Positions 29,433 to 39,524 of a DNA stretch of 64,000 nt are shown here, one piece after another; positions within the stretch are counted from its first letter, which is position 1, and every line of letters starts with the position of its first letter. Origin of the DNA: Pseudomonas brenneri (lineage in GTDB: Bacteria; Pseudomonadota; Gammaproteobacteria; Pseudomonadales; Pseudomonadaceae); the NCBI RefSeq assembly GCF_007858285.1, contig NZ_VFIL01000002.1, positions 310,001 through 374,000 on the forward strand, read 5' to 3'. The notes beneath the pieces were generated by a model that saw only the letters and a program-made list of their open reading frames with translations, was not told the origin of the DNA and did no database searches. The position numbers and the translations under genes were made by a program.

Positions 29433-29460
29433 TGTAGGAGCCGGCTTGCCGGCTCCTACA
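29433..29460. repeat. Single perfect REP palindrome, GTAGGAGCCGG subtype
   Basis: TGTAGGAGCCGGC and GCCGGCTCCTACA surround a two-base centre. It lies between the converging tadA and cmoB genes and may also act as a terminator. Confidence 0.85.
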
Positions 29461-29468
29461 GGGATGGG

Positions 29469-30425
29469 TTATTTCTTGGCGATGATCACCGCCCGCATCG
29501 GCGCCGGCAGCCCTTCAATCGTCTTGCTGTGATCCTCAGGGTCGAGGAAATCACTCAGCGACTGATACTTCATCCACTCCGTCCCGCGTTGTTCCTCGAC
29601 CGTGGTCACGCTGACATCCACGCAACGTACATCGCTGAAACCCGCACGGCGTAGCCACAACATCAGTGCCGGTACGGATGGCAGAAACCACACGTTGCGC
29701 ATCTGCGCATAGCGGTCTTCCGGCACCAGCACCTGCTGCTGGTCACCCTCGATCACCAAGGTTTCCAGTACCAGTTCGCCACCCTTGACCAGGCAATCCT
29801 TGAGTGCCAGCAAGTGCTCGATCGGCGAGCGGCGGTGGTAGAACACGCCCATGGAGAACACGGTGTCGAAACCTTCCATGTTCGGCGGCAGGTCTTCGAA
29901 CGGGAAGGGCAGGTGCCAGGCGTTGGGCGCCGACAAGTAGCGCTGTACCGCCTGGAACTGGCAGAAAAACAGCCAATTGGGATCGACGCCAATCACGCTG
30001 TCGGCACCGGCGCCGAGCATGCGCCACATGTAATAGCCGTTGCCACAGCCGACATCGAGGATGCGCTTGCCTTTGAGATTCAGGTGCGGCGCGACCCGTG
30101 ACCATTTCCAGTCCGAGCGCCATTCGGTGTCCACATGCACCCCGAACAGGTTGAACGGCCCCTTGCGCCACGGGCTCAGGCCCATCAGCGCGGCATGCAT
30201 CTGCGTGCGGGTTGCGTCATCGCAATCGGTGTCGAGGGTCAGGCCGTTCAGCAGGTCGATTTCGCTGGGCAGGATCTTGGGCAATGCGTCCAACGCACTT
30301 TGCCAGCGCGCGAGGTCGCCATGGCCCTTTTCCATTTTTGCATCGAGTTGCGCTTGCACGCCTTGGGCCCAAACGGCCAGGGGAGTGCCGACCAGATGGC
30401 GGGCGAGGGGAGACAGATCAATCAT
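29469..30425 (-). CDS. cmoB: tRNA uridine-5-oxyacetic acid(34) synthase CmoB
   Basis: A 318-residue enzyme that transfers the carboxymethyl group of carboxy-SAM to 5-hydroxyuridine-34 of tRNA. The SAM-type binding loop is [16 protein letters not shown]; the segments [11 protein letters not shown] and [14 protein letters not shown] are typical of CmoB. Its ATG overlaps the stop codon of cmoA by four bases, linking the two steps in translation. Confidence 0.95.
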   Translation of the reverse strand: MIDLSPLARHLVGTPLAVWAQGVQAQLDAKMEKGHGDLARWQSALDALPKILPSEIDLLNGLTLDTDCDDATRTQMHAALMGLSPWRKGPFNLFGVHVDTEWRSDWKWSRVAPHLNLKGKRILDVGCGNGYYMWRMLGAGADSVIGVDPNWLFFCQFQAVQRYLSAPNAWHLPFPFEDLPPNMEGFDTVFSMGVFYHRRSPIEHLLALKDCLVKGGELVLETLVIEGDQQQVLVPEDRYAQMRNVWFLPSVPALMLWLRRAGFSDVRCVDVSVTTVEEQRGTEWMKYQSLSDFLDPEDHSKTIEGLPAPMRAVIIAKK

Positions 30426-31165
30426 GGCAAGGCAATCAACGAGGCAAAGTTAAGACACTGGAACCACGGCACGACTTTCGAGAACCCGGCCGCCAGCAGG
30501 CGCTCGCGGTGTTCTTCGAGGCTGTCGGGCTTCATGACGTTTTCGATGGCGCTGCGCTTCTGGGCGATTTCCAGCTCGCTGTAGCCGTTGGCGCGCTTGA
30601 ACGCCACATGCAGGTCGGTGAGCAGCGCATGCTCTTGGGGATCATTGAAGCGCAGTTTTTCCGAGAGAATCAGCGCGCCACCCGGCAGCAGCGCCTGGCG
30701 AATCCGCCCAAGCAATGCCAGGCGCTCTTCAGGGGCGATAAATTGCAGGGTGAAATTCAGCGCCACCACTGAGGCCGGCTGGAACTGCAGGGCGAGGATA
30801 TCGCCGTCGATCACCTCCACCGGCAACAGCTCCTGGAACATCGAGTCCTGGCCGTTGAGGTATTCGCGGCAGCGCTCGACCATCGCCGCCGAGTTATCCA
30901 CAGCGATCACCCGGCAACCGTCGGTGCGCACGTGGCGGCGCAGGGCCTGGGTCACCGCGCCGAGGGACGAGCCCAGGTCATACAGCACGCTATTGGGCTG
31001 GGCAAACTGCGCGGCGAGCACACCGAGGTTCTCGACAATGGTCGGGTAGCCGGGCACCGAGCGCTTGATCATGTCCGGGAATACCCGCACCACGTCCTCG
31101 TTAAAGGCGAAGTCCGGCACCTGGGGCAAGGGCTGGGCGAATAGGCGATCGGGTTCTTTGCTCAC
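30422..31165 (-). CDS. cmoA: Carboxy-SAM synthase CmoA
   Basis: A 247-residue enzyme that makes carboxy-S-adenosylmethionine from SAM and prephenate for CmoB. The start [19 protein letters not shown], nucleotide loop [10 protein letters not shown] and ALNFTLQFI are family hallmarks. The start codon is GTG at 31165; a longer frame upstream would run into the neighbouring gene. Confidence 0.94.
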   Translation of the reverse strand: MSKEPDRLFAQPLPQVPDFAFNEDVVRVFPDMIKRSVPGYPTIVENLGVLAAQFAQPNSVLYDLGSSLGAVTQALRRHVRTDGCRVIAVDNSAAMVERCREYLNGQDSMFQELLPVEVIDGDILALQFQPASVVALNFTLQFIAPEERLALLGRIRQALLPGGALILSEKLRFNDPQEHALLTDLHVAFKRANGYSELEIAQKRSAIENVMKPDSLEEHRERLLAAGFSKVVPWFQCLNFASLIALP

Positions 31166-31200
31166 GGCTGTTCCGGCGACAAGGGGAAAAGGCCGGTATT

Positions 31201-31857
31201 TTAGCCAACTTGCTCCTTGGATGCGCGGGTTGTCTGATGGAACGCCGACGCGGTGATCCCCCATTGCCCCAGCCAGTAGGTAATGATCAGCAAATACGGC
31301 GCAGCATCAAAGGTCACCACAAAGCGGTTGATCCCGATCAGCGTGTCGGAAAACACAAACAACGCCGCGCCAATGGCCGCCAGTTGTGCCGAGCGCTTGG
31401 GCACATCGCTGCCCAACCGGGCCAACGCACGCCAGAGCATGGCGCTGATCACCAGCGCATACACCACCACCGGAATCAGCAAGTCGCCCAGGCCATGGGA
31501 AATCAGGATGCTCAGCAAGATCGCGCCCACCACCAGCGCCAGTATCAAGGCCGGCAGCGCTGCACGGCGGCAGTCGCTGAAATAGGCCTTGAGGTACGCC
31601 AGGTGCGCAAACAGAAACGCACCGAGGCCAAAGATAAACAGGTCGCCGGGCCAGGCCAGCAACACATCGCCCACCAGGGAAAAAATCAACCCGAGGCTGA
31701 TCCAGCGTCGATAGTCGCTGGGTGGCGCATCATGCAGCCAGCCCAACATCGCCAGTACCGGCAGCGGCTTGACCAACAGGCAAAGCAAGGTGGCGTGCGT
31801 GCTCAGGCCGTAGATAAAGGTACCCGCACCCATCAACGCAAGAATCATCCATGGCAT
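31201..31857 (-). CDS. YhhN-family membrane protein (lysoplasmalogenase-like)
   Basis: A 218-residue integral membrane protein with about eight hydrophobic segments. It matches the YhhN/TMEM86 family, whose animal members hydrolyse lysoplasmalogens; paired Asp residues in conserved positions ([27 protein letters not shown]) fit the family. The bacterial substrate is not known. It starts one base after the icp gene and probably belongs to an icp-yhhN-cmoA-cmoB transcription unit. Confidence 0.82.
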   Translation of the reverse strand: MPWMILALMGAGTFIYGLSTHATLLCLLVKPLPVLAMLGWLHDAPPSDYRRWISLGLIFSLVGDVLLAWPGDLFIFGLGAFLFAHLAYLKAYFSDCRRAALPALILALVVGAILLSILISHGLGDLLIPVVVYALVISAMLWRALARLGSDVPKRSAQLAAIGAALFVFSDTLIGINRFVVTFDAAPYLLIITYWLGQWGITASAFHQTTRASKEQVG

Positions 31858-31858
31858 A

Positions 31859-32251
31859 TCAGTTCACCGTAATGGCGCAGTCAAAGGTGTCCACCGGATT
31901 CACTTCCGGGGCCCAGGGTTGTTGGGAGGTCAGGCGTAGGCGGCCGCTACCGGCGGTAAACGCCTGGAAACGCCAGGTCGATTGCCCGGCGGCCCCGACC
32001 ACGCCGGCATCCTCGGGATTGCTGTAGACCTCGGGACTCAGGCTGCGCAGCACGCCGCCAGCCGAATCCTGGATCGCCCAGCGGTAGCCGGTGGTGGGGT
32101 TGCTGGGCAAGGTCAGGATCAGGTTTTGCCCGGTCTTGAGCACCAGCGGGCAGGCGCTCTGTTTTTCCACGGTGACGTTTTGCTTCGGTGCACTGGCGCA
32201 AGCCGCGAGCAGGGCGAGGCTTAACGGAAGAAGCAGGCGGGCAGCGGTCAT
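31859..32251 (-). CDS. icp: Chagasin-like cysteine-protease inhibitor, lipoprotein
   Basis: This 130-residue protein has a lipoprotein signal with lipobox LLAAC (cleavage before Cys-18) and a chagasin/I42 domain. The inhibitory loop NPTTGYRW is intact, and the later loops (QSTWRFQAF, and SGRLRLTSQQPW ending the domain) match the family. Such proteins block papain-family proteases. The position beside the asrA gene matches the PAO1 icp locus as I recall. It may protect the cell from its own secreted or host cysteine proteases. Confidence 0.88.
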   Translation of the reverse strand: MTAARLLLPLSLALLAACASAPKQNVTVEKQSACPLVLKTGQNLILTLPSNPTTGYRWAIQDSAGGVLRSLSPEVYSNPEDAGVVGAAGQSTWRFQAFTAGSGRLRLTSQQPWAPEVNPVDTFDCAITVN

Positions 32252-32343
32252 GAAAGCTCCGTTGATTGACGACGAAGAGCGAGCATAACCGAAGATGAGA
32301 CAAGGTGTTACAGCAGGGGGGGTATGTTGGCCGTGCTGGCCCT

Positions 32344-32407
32344 ATCGCGGGCAAGCCCGCTCCTACAGTTGGAATGCGTACCCTGTAGGAGCGGGCTTGC
32401 CCGCGAT
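32344..32407. repeat. Close-spaced, inverted REP pair
   Basis: A reverse-orientation REP (CGCGGGCAAGCCCGCTCCTAC, 32346-32366) is followed 18 bases later by a forward copy (GTAGGAGCGGGCTTGCCCGC, from 32385). The arms are tail to tail, unlike the other REPINs. Confidence 0.85.
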
Positions 32408-32434
32408 GAGGCCAGTGCAGGCGCTACAGATCTA

Positions 32435-34855
32435 TCAGAACAACACCTTCGCCACATCCGCAAAGCGCTTGGCAAAGTGCACCGTCATCCCTTCCTTCAG
32501 GTATTCCGGCAACTCTTCAAAGCTCCCGCGATTAGGCTCCGGCAGGATCAGTTCATGAATCTTCTGGCGCCGTGCCGCAATCACTTTCTCACGCACGCCG
32601 CCAATCGGTAGCACATGCCCGGTCAGGGTCAGTTCACCGGTCATGGCCACGCCTTTTTTCGGCGGCTGGTTGCGTGCCAGCGACAGCAGGGCACTGGCCA
32701 TGGTCACCCCGGCACTCGGGCCGTCCTTGGGTGTGGCGCCTTCCGGTACGTGCAGGTGGACGAAGGCTTCATCGAAGAACTTCGGATCACCGCCAAACGA
32801 CTTCAGGTTGGAGCTGATGTAGCTGTAGGCGATTTCGGCGGATTCCTTCATCACTTCGCCCAACTGCCCGGTGAGTTTGAAGCCGCGATTGAGCGTGTGG
32901 ATGCGCGTCGCTTCGATCGGCAAGGTCGCGCCGCCCATGCTGGTCCAGGCCAGGCCGGTGATGACGCCGGTGCCCGACAGCACTTGCTCGTTGCGAAACA
33001 CCGGCATGCCCAGGGAACCTTCCAGGTCCTTGTTGCCGATCTTGATCACCGAGTCCGGCTCGTCCAGCAGCTTGACCACGGCTTTGCGCACCAGCTTGCC
33101 CAGCTGTTTCTCCAACTGGCGCACCCCGGCTTCGCGGGCGTAGCCATCAATCAGGGCGCGCAGGGCGCCGTCGGTGATGCTCAGGCTGTTCTTGGTCACA
33201 CCGGCCTTTTCCAACTGTTTGGGCCACAGGTGACGCTTGGCGATGGCGACTTTCTCTTCAGTGATATAGCCCGACAGGCGAATCACTTCCATCCGGTCCA
33301 GCAGGGGGCCGGGGATTGAGTCCAGGGTGTTGGCGGTACACACGAACAGCACTTTGGACAGGTCCAGGCGCAGGTCCAGGTAGTGATCGAGGAACTCGAC
33401 GTTCTGCTCCGGGTCGAGGGTTTCCAGCAGCGCCGAGGCCGGGTCGCCCTGGAAGCTCTGGCCCATCTTGTCGATCTCGTCGAGCATGATCACCGGGTTC
33501 ATCACCTCCACATCTTTAAGCGCCTGCACCAGCTTGCCCGGCAGGGCGCCGATGTAGGTGCGGCGATGGCCCTTGATCTCGGCCTCGTCGCGCATGCCGC
33601 CGACGCTGAAGCGGTAGAACGGCCGGCCCAGGGACTCGGCAATGGATTTGCCGACGCTGGTCTTGCCCACGCCCGGCGGGCCCACCAGCAGTACGATGGA
33701 GCCGGCGACTTCGCCTTTATAGGCGCCGACGGCGAGGAATTCGAGGATACGGCTCTTGATGTCATCCAGGCCGGCGTGGTGTTTGTCCAGGACCTTGCGT
33801 GCGTGCTTGAGGTCGAGTTTGTCCTCGCCATACACACCCCACGGCACCGAGGTGGCCCAGTCCAGGTAATTGCGCGTGACCGCGTATTCCGGCGAGCCGG
33901 TTTCCAGGATCGACAGTTTGTTCAGTTCTTCATCGATGCGTTTCTGCGCCTGGGCCGGCAGCACCTTGCCTTCCAGGCGTTGCTCGAACTGCTCGACGTC
34001 GGCGCTGCGATCGTCCTTGGTCAGCCCCAGCTCCTGCTGGATCACCTTGAGCTGTTCCTTGAGGAAGAACTCGCGCTGGTGCTCGCCGATCTTGCGGTTA
34101 ACTTCGGCGGAGATTTCCTTTTGCAGGCGCGCGACTTCCACCTCTTTGCGCAGCATCGGCAACACTTTCTCCATGCGCTTGAGCATGGGCACGCAGTCCA
34201 GCACTTCCTGCAACTCGTTACCCGTGGCCGAGGTCAGCGCGGCGGCGAAGTCGGTCAGGGGCGATGGGTCGTTGGGGCTGAAGCGGTTGAGGTAGTTCTT
34301 CAGCTCTTCGCTGTACAGCGGGTTGAGCGGCAGCAGTTCCTTGATCGCATTGATCAGCGCCATGCCGTAGGCCTTGACCTCGTCGGTCGGCTCGCTGGGC
34401 TGGTGCGGGTATTCGACTTCCACCAGGTACGGTGGGCGATGGTGCTTGAGCCAGGTCTTGATCCGCACACGGGTCAGGCCCTGGGCGACGAATTGCAGCT
34501 TGCCGTTTTCGCGGCTGGCGTGATGGACCTTCACCAGGGTGCCGTACAGCGGCAGGGCGGAGGTATCGAAATGCCGTGGGTCTTCAGGTGGCGTGTCCAT
34601 GAAGAACAGGGCCAGGGAGTGATGGTCGGATTTGCTTACCAGCTCCAGGGTCTCGGCCCAGGGCTCTTCATTGACGATCACCGGCAATACTTGCGCCGGG
34701 AAGAACGGCCGGTTGTGGATCGGGATGATATAGACCTTGTCCGGCAGGTTCTGCCCAGGCAGGGCGAGGCCGGTGTTGGACGACGGAGCTTGGGCGTTTT
34801 CGGGGTCGGCGTAGTCGTTGAGGTCGATATCGGGGAATTCTTGCTGGTCGCTCAT
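32435..34855 (-). CDS. asrA: Second Lon-type ATP-dependent protease AsrA
   Basis: An 806-residue cytoplasmic AAA+ protease. Order: N-terminal substrate domain (about 1-260), coiled coil, AAA+ module with Walker [10 protein letters not shown] and Walker [12 protein letters not shown], and protease domain with catalytic Ser-714 in KDGPSAG and Lys-757 in VREKVIA, the normal 43-residue spacing. The acidic N-terminal extension ([17 protein letters not shown]) separates it from the clpX-linked Lon and matches the PAO1 PA0779 (AsrA) protein, which I recall as a heat and aminoglycoside stress regulator. A sigma-32-like promoter and a palindrome over the ribosome site precede it. Confidence 0.92.
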   Translation of the reverse strand: MSDQQEFPDIDLNDYADPENAQAPSSNTGLALPGQNLPDKVYIIPIHNRPFFPAQVLPVIVNEEPWAETLELVSKSDHHSLALFFMDTPPEDPRHFDTSALPLYGTLVKVHHASRENGKLQFVAQGLTRVRIKTWLKHHRPPYLVEVEYPHQPSEPTDEVKAYGMALINAIKELLPLNPLYSEELKNYLNRFSPNDPSPLTDFAAALTSATGNELQEVLDCVPMLKRMEKVLPMLRKEVEVARLQKEISAEVNRKIGEHQREFFLKEQLKVIQQELGLTKDDRSADVEQFEQRLEGKVLPAQAQKRIDEELNKLSILETGSPEYAVTRNYLDWATSVPWGVYGEDKLDLKHARKVLDKHHAGLDDIKSRILEFLAVGAYKGEVAGSIVLLVGPPGVGKTSVGKSIAESLGRPFYRFSVGGMRDEAEIKGHRRTYIGALPGKLVQALKDVEVMNPVIMLDEIDKMGQSFQGDPASALLETLDPEQNVEFLDHYLDLRLDLSKVLFVCTANTLDSIPGPLLDRMEVIRLSGYITEEKVAIAKRHLWPKQLEKAGVTKNSLSITDGALRALIDGYAREAGVRQLEKQLGKLVRKAVVKLLDEPDSVIKIGNKDLEGSLGMPVFRNEQVLSGTGVITGLAWTSMGGATLPIEATRIHTLNRGFKLTGQLGEVMKESAEIAYSYISSNLKSFGGDPKFFDEAFVHLHVPEGATPKDGPSAGVTMASALLSLARNQPPKKGVAMTGELTLTGHVLPIGGVREKVIAARRQKIHELILPEPNRGSFEELPEYLKEGMTVHFAKRFADVAKVLF

Positions 34856-34860
34856 GGGGC

Positions 34861-34884
34861 ACCTGCATAGTGAAGTATGCAGGT
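34861..34884 (-). promoter_or_regulatory. Palindrome masking the asrA ribosome binding site
   Basis: On the minus strand ACCTGCATA and TATGCAGGT pair perfectly over nine bases across a six-base loop. The second arm contains the AGGT of the ribosome site, six bases before the asrA ATG. In a longer transcript this would hide the ribosome site. It might instead be an operator. Confidence 0.6.
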
Positions 34885-34885
34885 T

Positions 34886-34913
34886 AGATGGGGCAGGTGA
34901 GCGGTGGTTTCAA
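34886..34913 (-). promoter_or_regulatory. Sigma-32 (RpoH) heat-shock promoter of asrA
   Basis: On the minus strand TTGAAA (34913-34908) and CCCCATCT (34893-34886) are separated by 14 bases, an almost exact match to the sigma-32 consensus (CTTGAAA, 11-16 bases, CCCCATNT). It ends about 30 bases before the asrA start codon. Confidence 0.82.
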
Positions 34914-34963
34914 TGGCGCAGCGTGGTTAGCAACAAATTGCATGATATTAACCAACCTGTAGG

Positions 34964-35953
34964 TCAGCTGATTTTGTGCAGGTAGGTGGGCAATGGTTGC
35001 TCCGGCAGCACCGACAACACTTTCAGCCGCTGCAACATGCGCTGGCGTGCCCGCTGCAAATGCTCGCGCAGGTTCAGCGCCGCCGCATCGAAGGCCCCGT
35101 GCAGCAGCAGTTCCAGGATCAGCCGGTGTTCGGCGAGCATCGCCGGGTCTGCGCCGATCCCCAGCAAACGGTAGAAGATCCGGCTGATGATCATCGGGCT
35201 CTGGCCCTGGCGGATCAGCGCGGCGATCTTGCGGTTCTGCAGGCCCGCCAGGCAGTGCTGGTGCAGGTCGGCTTCGAGTTGTTCGATGTCTTCAAGGCTG
35301 CAGTGGGCGCTGTTTTGCGCCTCGATCACCCGCTGCAACATGGCTTCGAGCACCTCGCGGGCCAGGCCCGGCGCGCTCTGGCGCAAGGCTTCCGGCTCCA
35401 GGCAGGCGCGTAGTTCGTAGTCTTCAGTGACTTCCCGGGCGGTCAGCGGGCCTGCCAGCCATTGCGAGTACGGCTCCTTTTCCACCAGGCCGCGGTCGCG
35501 CAGGCGCATCAAGGCTTCACGCACCACCGCGCGACTGACGCCGTAGTGATCGGCGGCGGCCTGTTCATCGAGGCGGTAGTGGCCGAAGGCAATGCAGGTG
35601 GACAGCGCCGCGCCGATTTCCTCGACGATGCGTTCACCCAGGGGGCGGGTGTCCACCAGTTCATCTTCGCCGTTCAGGCCCAGGTGCGCATGGCTCAGGG
35701 GCAGGCGCAGCGGCTCCAGGTCCAGGCCTTCGGGGTTGATCAGGTAACCCCGGCCATCGAAACGGCAGATCAACCCTTCTGTGTGCAGCAGGTCCAGCGC
35801 CTTGCGCACCGGCACGCGGCTGGTGCCGAACAGTTCGGCCAGCGGCGCCTCCAGCAGGACCAGCCCGTGGCGCGCGGTGCCGCTGACGATCGCATCACGC
35901 AACAACTGGTGAATCATCGCGTAGCGGGAGGCCGAGGCGGACACTGCTTTCAT
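34964..35953 (-). CDS. GntR/FadR-family regulator with two winged-helix domains
   Basis: A 329-residue transcription factor. Unusually it has two GntR-type winged helices: residues about 8-75 (LAELFGTSRVPVRKALDLL) and about 100-165 (AAADHYGVSRAVVREALMRL), before a C-terminal FCD ligand domain (about 170-310) of the FadR type that senses small acids. It is divergent to the hydrolase at 36331 and probably controls the catabolic island. Start is uncertain: 35953 (MKAVSASASRY) is preferred to ATG codons at 35998 and 36034 because it begins the first conserved helix. Putative operators lie at 36079 and 36246. Confidence 0.85.
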   Translation of the reverse strand: MKAVSASASRYAMIHQLLRDAIVSGTARHGLVLLEAPLAELFGTSRVPVRKALDLLHTEGLICRFDGRGYLINPEGLDLEPLRLPLSHAHLGLNGEDELVDTRPLGERIVEEIGAALSTCIAFGHYRLDEQAAADHYGVSRAVVREALMRLRDRGLVEKEPYSQWLAGPLTAREVTEDYELRACLEPEALRQSAPGLAREVLEAMLQRVIEAQNSAHCSLEDIEQLEADLHQHCLAGLQNRKIAALIRQGQSPMIISRIFYRLLGIGADPAMLAEHRLILELLLHGAFDAAALNLREHLQRARQRMLQRLKVLSVLPEQPLPTYLHKIS

Positions 35954-36078
35954 TGCTTTCTCTGAGGCATGTAGGACGGTGGCCGGGGATTCTCTCATAG
36001 ATGCGCCTGTCACTCTGCGCCACATCGGCGGCACTTTTTTGGGGCCTGGAATGTTGGGGTGTTACCTTTCTGCACCAA

Positions 36079-36105
36079 AATGTATTTATTAATAAAAGAT
36101 ACATT
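36079..36105. promoter_or_regulatory. Candidate GntR operator 1
   Basis: AATGTAT (36079-36085) faces ATACATT (36099-36105) around TTATTAATAAAAG-type spacer. The spacer core TTATTAATA recurs in operator 2. The position is about 130 bases upstream of the GntR start. Confidence 0.5.
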
Positions 36106-36245
36106 ATTTCATTGAAGGCCTATCGCGGATGCGGTGCAAGATTTTTTCCCCGGACTCAACACCATCTATCCCGTAGGTCTTGGCCAGGTCGTCCGATCCT
36201 GGGCTTGAGTGCGCAGACAGGCTGGCACGAAATCTGCCTTTGTTA

Positions 36246-36269
36246 AATGTACATTTTATTAATATGTAC
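36246..36269. promoter_or_regulatory. Candidate GntR operator 2
   Basis: The palindrome AATGTACATT (36246-36255) is followed by TTATTAATATGTAC to 36269, giving two GTAC half-sites. The shared elements with operator 1 and the position about 60 bases before the hydrolase gene suggest a regulator site. Confidence 0.5.
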
Positions 36270-36330
36270 GTTTTTGTGGTGGGCCGCCCTGGCCGTTGAA
36301 GCCGCAATCAACCTTGAAGGGAGATACCCC

Positions 36331-37209
36331 ATGGCTAAAGACATCCTCTGTGCATTTGGCGTCGACGTCGACGCGGTCGCCGGCTGGCTCGGTTCCTATG
36401 GCGGCGAAGACTCCCCGGACGATATTTCCCGTGGCCTGTTCGCCGGTGAAGTCGGCGCGCCGCGCCTGCTCAAGTTGTTCGAGCGCTATGGCCTGCGCAC
36501 CACCTGGTTTATCCCGGGTCACTCGATGGAAACCTTTCCTGAGCAGATGAAGGCCGTGGCCGATGCCGGCCACGAAATAGGTGTGCATGGCTACAGCCAT
36601 GAAAACCCCATTGCCATGACGGCCGAGCAGGAAGAAATCGTCCTCGACAAGTCCATCGAACTGATCACCCAGGTCACTGGCAAGCGCCCCACCGGCTACG
36701 TCGCGCCCTGGTGGGAGTTCAGCAAGGTCACCAATGAGTTGCTGCTGAAAAAAGGCATCAAGTACGACCACAGCCTGATGCACAACGACTTCCATCCCTA
36801 CTACGTGCGCAAGGGCGATACCTGGACCAAGATCGACTACAGCCAGCACCCCGATACCTGGATGAAACCCCTGGTGCGCGGCGAAGAAACCGACCTGGTG
36901 GAGATCCCGGCCAACTGGTACCTCGACGACCTGCCGCCAATGATGTTCATCAAGAAAGCGCCCAATAGCCATGGCTTCGTCAACCCGCGCCATCTGGAAG
37001 AAATGTGGCGCGACCAGTTCGACTGGGTCTACCGCGAGCACGAGCACGCGGTGTTCACCATGACCATCCACCCCGACGTGTCCGGTCGCCCGCAAGTGCT
37101 GTTGATGCTTGAACGCTTGATCGAACACATCCAGGGCCATGCCGGTGTGCGCTTCGTCACCTTCGACGAGATCGCCGACGACTTTATCCGCCGCCAACCC
37201 CGTACCTGA
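36331..37209 (+). CDS. Polysaccharide-deacetylase-fold amidohydrolase, cyclic-imidase-like
   Basis: A 292-residue cytoplasmic enzyme with the NodB/polysaccharide-deacetylase fold. Metal and catalytic residues appear in AFGVDVDA (Asp) and [10 protein letters not shown] (two His); the later [11 protein letters not shown] carries another His. There is no signal peptide, so cell-wall substrates are unlikely. The wording ([15 protein letters not shown]) resembles HpPgdA/PuuE-type proteins and, from memory, the cyclic imidase of P. putida, which is of the same size. A role in opening a cyclic imide or ureide ring is therefore plausible. GAAGGGAG precedes the ATG at 36331. Confidence 0.82.
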   Translation: MAKDILCAFGVDVDAVAGWLGSYGGEDSPDDISRGLFAGEVGAPRLLKLFERYGLRTTWFIPGHSMETFPEQMKAVADAGHEIGVHGYSHENPIAMTAEQEEIVLDKSIELITQVTGKRPTGYVAPWWEFSKVTNELLLKKGIKYDHSLMHNDFHPYYVRKGDTWTKIDYSQHPDTWMKPLVRGEETDLVEIPANWYLDDLPPMMFIKKAPNSHGFVNPRHLEEMWRDQFDWVYREHEHAVFTMTIHPDVSGRPQVLLMLERLIEHIQGHAGVRFVTFDEIADDFIRRQPRT

Positions 37210-37221
37210 CCTGGCCCCCCT

Positions 37222-37319
37222 GTAGGCGCGAGCTTGCTCGCGAAAATCGCTGACGATGACGCGGGCATCCTGGATGTACGCGGCGCACTTGGGTTTTTCG
37301 CGAGCAAGCTCGCTCCTAC
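37222..37319. repeat. REPIN between hydrolase and MFS genes
   Basis: GTAGGCGCGAGCTTGCTCGC at 37222 (one substitution from the usual arm) and its complement ending at 37319 enclose a spacer with ATCGCTGACGATGACGCGG. Confidence 0.92.
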
Positions 37320-37368
37320 AGGGGGCCCCATGCGTACCTGACCCTTTGCCCCCATCGAGGCGCGATCC

Positions 37369-38709
37369 ATGTCTATCTATAACAAGCTCGACCTGACTGG
37401 CTGGAAACCCCGGCAACTGACGTCCAAGGAGGTGCGTTTCGCCACCTGGATTGCGTTTTTTGCCTGGGTGTTTGCGGTGTATGACTTCATCCTGTTCGGC
37501 ACGTTGCTGCCGGAAATCGGCCGGCATTTCGGCTGGGGTGAGGTGGAGCAAGCCGAGATTGCGACCTGGGTGGCGGTGGGGACTGCCGTGGTGGCGCTGG
37601 CCATCGGCCCGCTGGTGGACAAGCTGGGACGGCGCACCGGGATTATCTTCACCGTCGCCGGCTCCGCCGTGTGCTCGGCCCTGACGGCCATTGGCGGCGC
37701 GTGGGGCAAGTCACCGTTGATCTTTATCCGTTCCCTGGGTGGCCTGGGCTATGCCGAGGAAACGGTCAACGCTACCTATTTGAGCGAGCTGTACGCCGCT
37801 TCCGACGACCCGAAACTGGCCAAGCGCCGTGGCTTTATCTACAGCCTGGTACAAGGCGGCTGGCCGGTGGGCGCGCTGATCGCTGCGGGCCTGACTGCGC
37901 TGCTGTTGCCGATCATCGGCTGGCAGGGCTGCTTCATCTTCGCGGCCATCCCGGCCATCGTGATTGCGATCATGGCGCGCAAGCTCAAGGAGAGCCCGCA
38001 GTTCCAGATCCACCAGCGCATCACCCAACTGCGTAAAAGCGGCGCGGTGAGCGAGGCGCAGAACGTCGCCCTGACCTACGGCGTGGACTACGATGAACAC
38101 AGCAAGGCCGGCCTCAAGGCGGCCTTCCGTGGTCCGGCACGCCGGGCGACCCTGGTGATCGGCGCGGCGATCCTGCTCAACTGGGCGGCGATCCAGGTGT
38201 TCAGCGTGCTTGGCACCTCGGTGATCATCAGCGTGCACCACATCTCGTTCGAGAACTCGCTGATCATCCTTGTGCTGTCCAACCTGGTGGGCTACTGCGG
38301 CTACCTGACCCACGGCTGGCTGGGCGACAAGATCGGTCGGCGCAACGTGATCGGCCTGGGCTGGATGCTTGGCGGCCTGGCGTTCGCCGGCATGCTGTAT
38401 GGGCCGAGCAATATGCCCATGGTGGTCGGGCTGTACAGCCTGGGCCTGTTCTTCCTGATCGGCCCGTACTCGGCGGCGCTGTTTTTCATCAGTGAAAGTT
38501 TCCCTACCAGCATCCGTGCCACCGGCGGCGCGATCATCCATGCCATGGGCCCGATTGGCGCCGTGGTCGCCGGTTTTGGCGCGACCCAGGTGTTGTCTGC
38601 CGGCAGTGATTGGCAGACCGCCGCCCTGTATTTCGGTGCGCTGCCGTGCTTCCTCTCCGGCGCGCTGATGTTTGCCGCACGCCACGTGCGTCCGGAAACT
38701 GTCCAGTAA
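37369..38709 (+). CDS. MFS transporter of the catabolic island
   Basis: A 446-residue inner-membrane protein with twelve predicted segments. The MFS loop motif appears as [12 protein letters not shown] between segments 2 and 3 and again as GDKIGRRN in the second half, the usual pseudo-twofold symmetry. The cytoplasmic loop between segments 6 and 7 is long and charged. It lies within the island between the hydrolase and two dehydrogenases, so it likely imports the pathway substrate; the sugar-phosphate/aromatic-acid type of MFS cannot be refined from sequence alone. Confidence 0.88.
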   Translation: MSIYNKLDLTGWKPRQLTSKEVRFATWIAFFAWVFAVYDFILFGTLLPEIGRHFGWGEVEQAEIATWVAVGTAVVALAIGPLVDKLGRRTGIIFTVAGSAVCSALTAIGGAWGKSPLIFIRSLGGLGYAEETVNATYLSELYAASDDPKLAKRRGFIYSLVQGGWPVGALIAAGLTALLLPIIGWQGCFIFAAIPAIVIAIMARKLKESPQFQIHQRITQLRKSGAVSEAQNVALTYGVDYDEHSKAGLKAAFRGPARRATLVIGAAILLNWAAIQVFSVLGTSVIISVHHISFENSLIILVLSNLVGYCGYLTHGWLGDKIGRRNVIGLGWMLGGLAFAGMLYGPSNMPMVVGLYSLGLFFLIGPYSAALFFISESFPTSIRATGGAIIHAMGPIGAVVAGFGATQVLSAGSDWQTAALYFGALPCFLSGALMFAARHVRPETVQ

Positions 38710-38720
38710 GGAGTGTATTG

Positions 38721-39482
38721 ATGAGCCGTAAAGTTGCCTTGATTACCGGTGCCGCCAGCGGCATCGGCCAAGCCCTCGCCGTGGCCTATGCGCGCAGCGG
38801 CGTGGCGGTGGTGGGCGGGTATTACCCGGCCGATCCCCATGACCCGCAAATCACCGCAGACCTGGTGCAAGCGGCCGGTGGTGAATGCGTGATGTTGCCG
38901 CTGGACGTGGGGGATACCACCTCTGTGGATAACCTGGCGGCGCAGGCGATCCAGTATTTTGGCCGCCTCGACTATGCGGTGGCCAACGCCGGCCTGTTGC
39001 GCCGCGCGCCATTGCTGGAGATGACCGACGCGCTGTGGAACGAGATGCTCAACGTCGACCTGACGGGGGTGATGCGCACCTTCCGCGCGGCGACCCGGCA
39101 GATGAAAGAGGGTGGGGCGCTGGTGGCGATCTCGTCGATTGCCGGTGGCGTGTACGGCTGGCAGGAGCATGCGCATTACGCGGCGGCCAAGGCGGGCGTA
39201 CCGGGTTTGTGTCGCTCGCTGGCGGTGGAGTTGGCGCCGCTGGGGATCCGTTGCAACGCCGTGATCCCGGGGTTGATCGAGACGCCGCAGTCGCTGGATG
39301 CAAAGAACTCCCTCGGCCCCGAAGGCCTGGCGAAAGCCGCGCGGGCGATCCCGCTGGGCCGGGTTGGGCGGGCGGATGAGGTGGCATCGCTGGTGCAGTT
39401 CTTGACCAGCGATGCCTCCAGCTACCTGACCGGGCAGAGCATCGTCATCGATGGCGGCCTGACCGTGCGCTGGCCCGATTAA
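38721..39482 (+). CDS. Short-chain dehydrogenase/reductase (first)
   Basis: A 253-residue classical SDR. The NAD(P)-binding motif is TGAASGIG, the structural NAG motif occurs as VANAG, the catalytic Ser is in ISSIAGG and Tyr-Lys in HYAAAKAG. The C-terminus [10 protein letters not shown] is typical. It starts 11 bases after the transporter and is followed by a second SDR. The lack of a basic residue just after the glycine motif leaves NAD versus NADP open. Substrate is unknown. Confidence 0.88.
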   Translation: MSRKVALITGAASGIGQALAVAYARSGVAVVGGYYPADPHDPQITADLVQAAGGECVMLPLDVGDTTSVDNLAAQAIQYFGRLDYAVANAGLLRRAPLLEMTDALWNEMLNVDLTGVMRTFRAATRQMKEGGALVAISSIAGGVYGWQEHAHYAAAKAGVPGLCRSLAVELAPLGIRCNAVIPGLIETPQSLDAKNSLGPEGLAKAARAIPLGRVGRADEVASLVQFLTSDASSYLTGQSIVIDGGLTVRWPD

Positions 39483-39524
39483 CCCTATGGGACGCTCACC
39501 CGTCTCAGGAACAGGAGAATCTAT

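Larger units (their letters stand above)
35954..36330. other. Divergent AT-rich control region of the catabolic island
   Basis: This 377-base gap separates the GntR gene from the hydrolase gene. It contains two AT-rich imperfect palindromes, listed separately, that share AATGTA and TTATTAATA elements. No small gene was supported. Confidence 0.6.
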
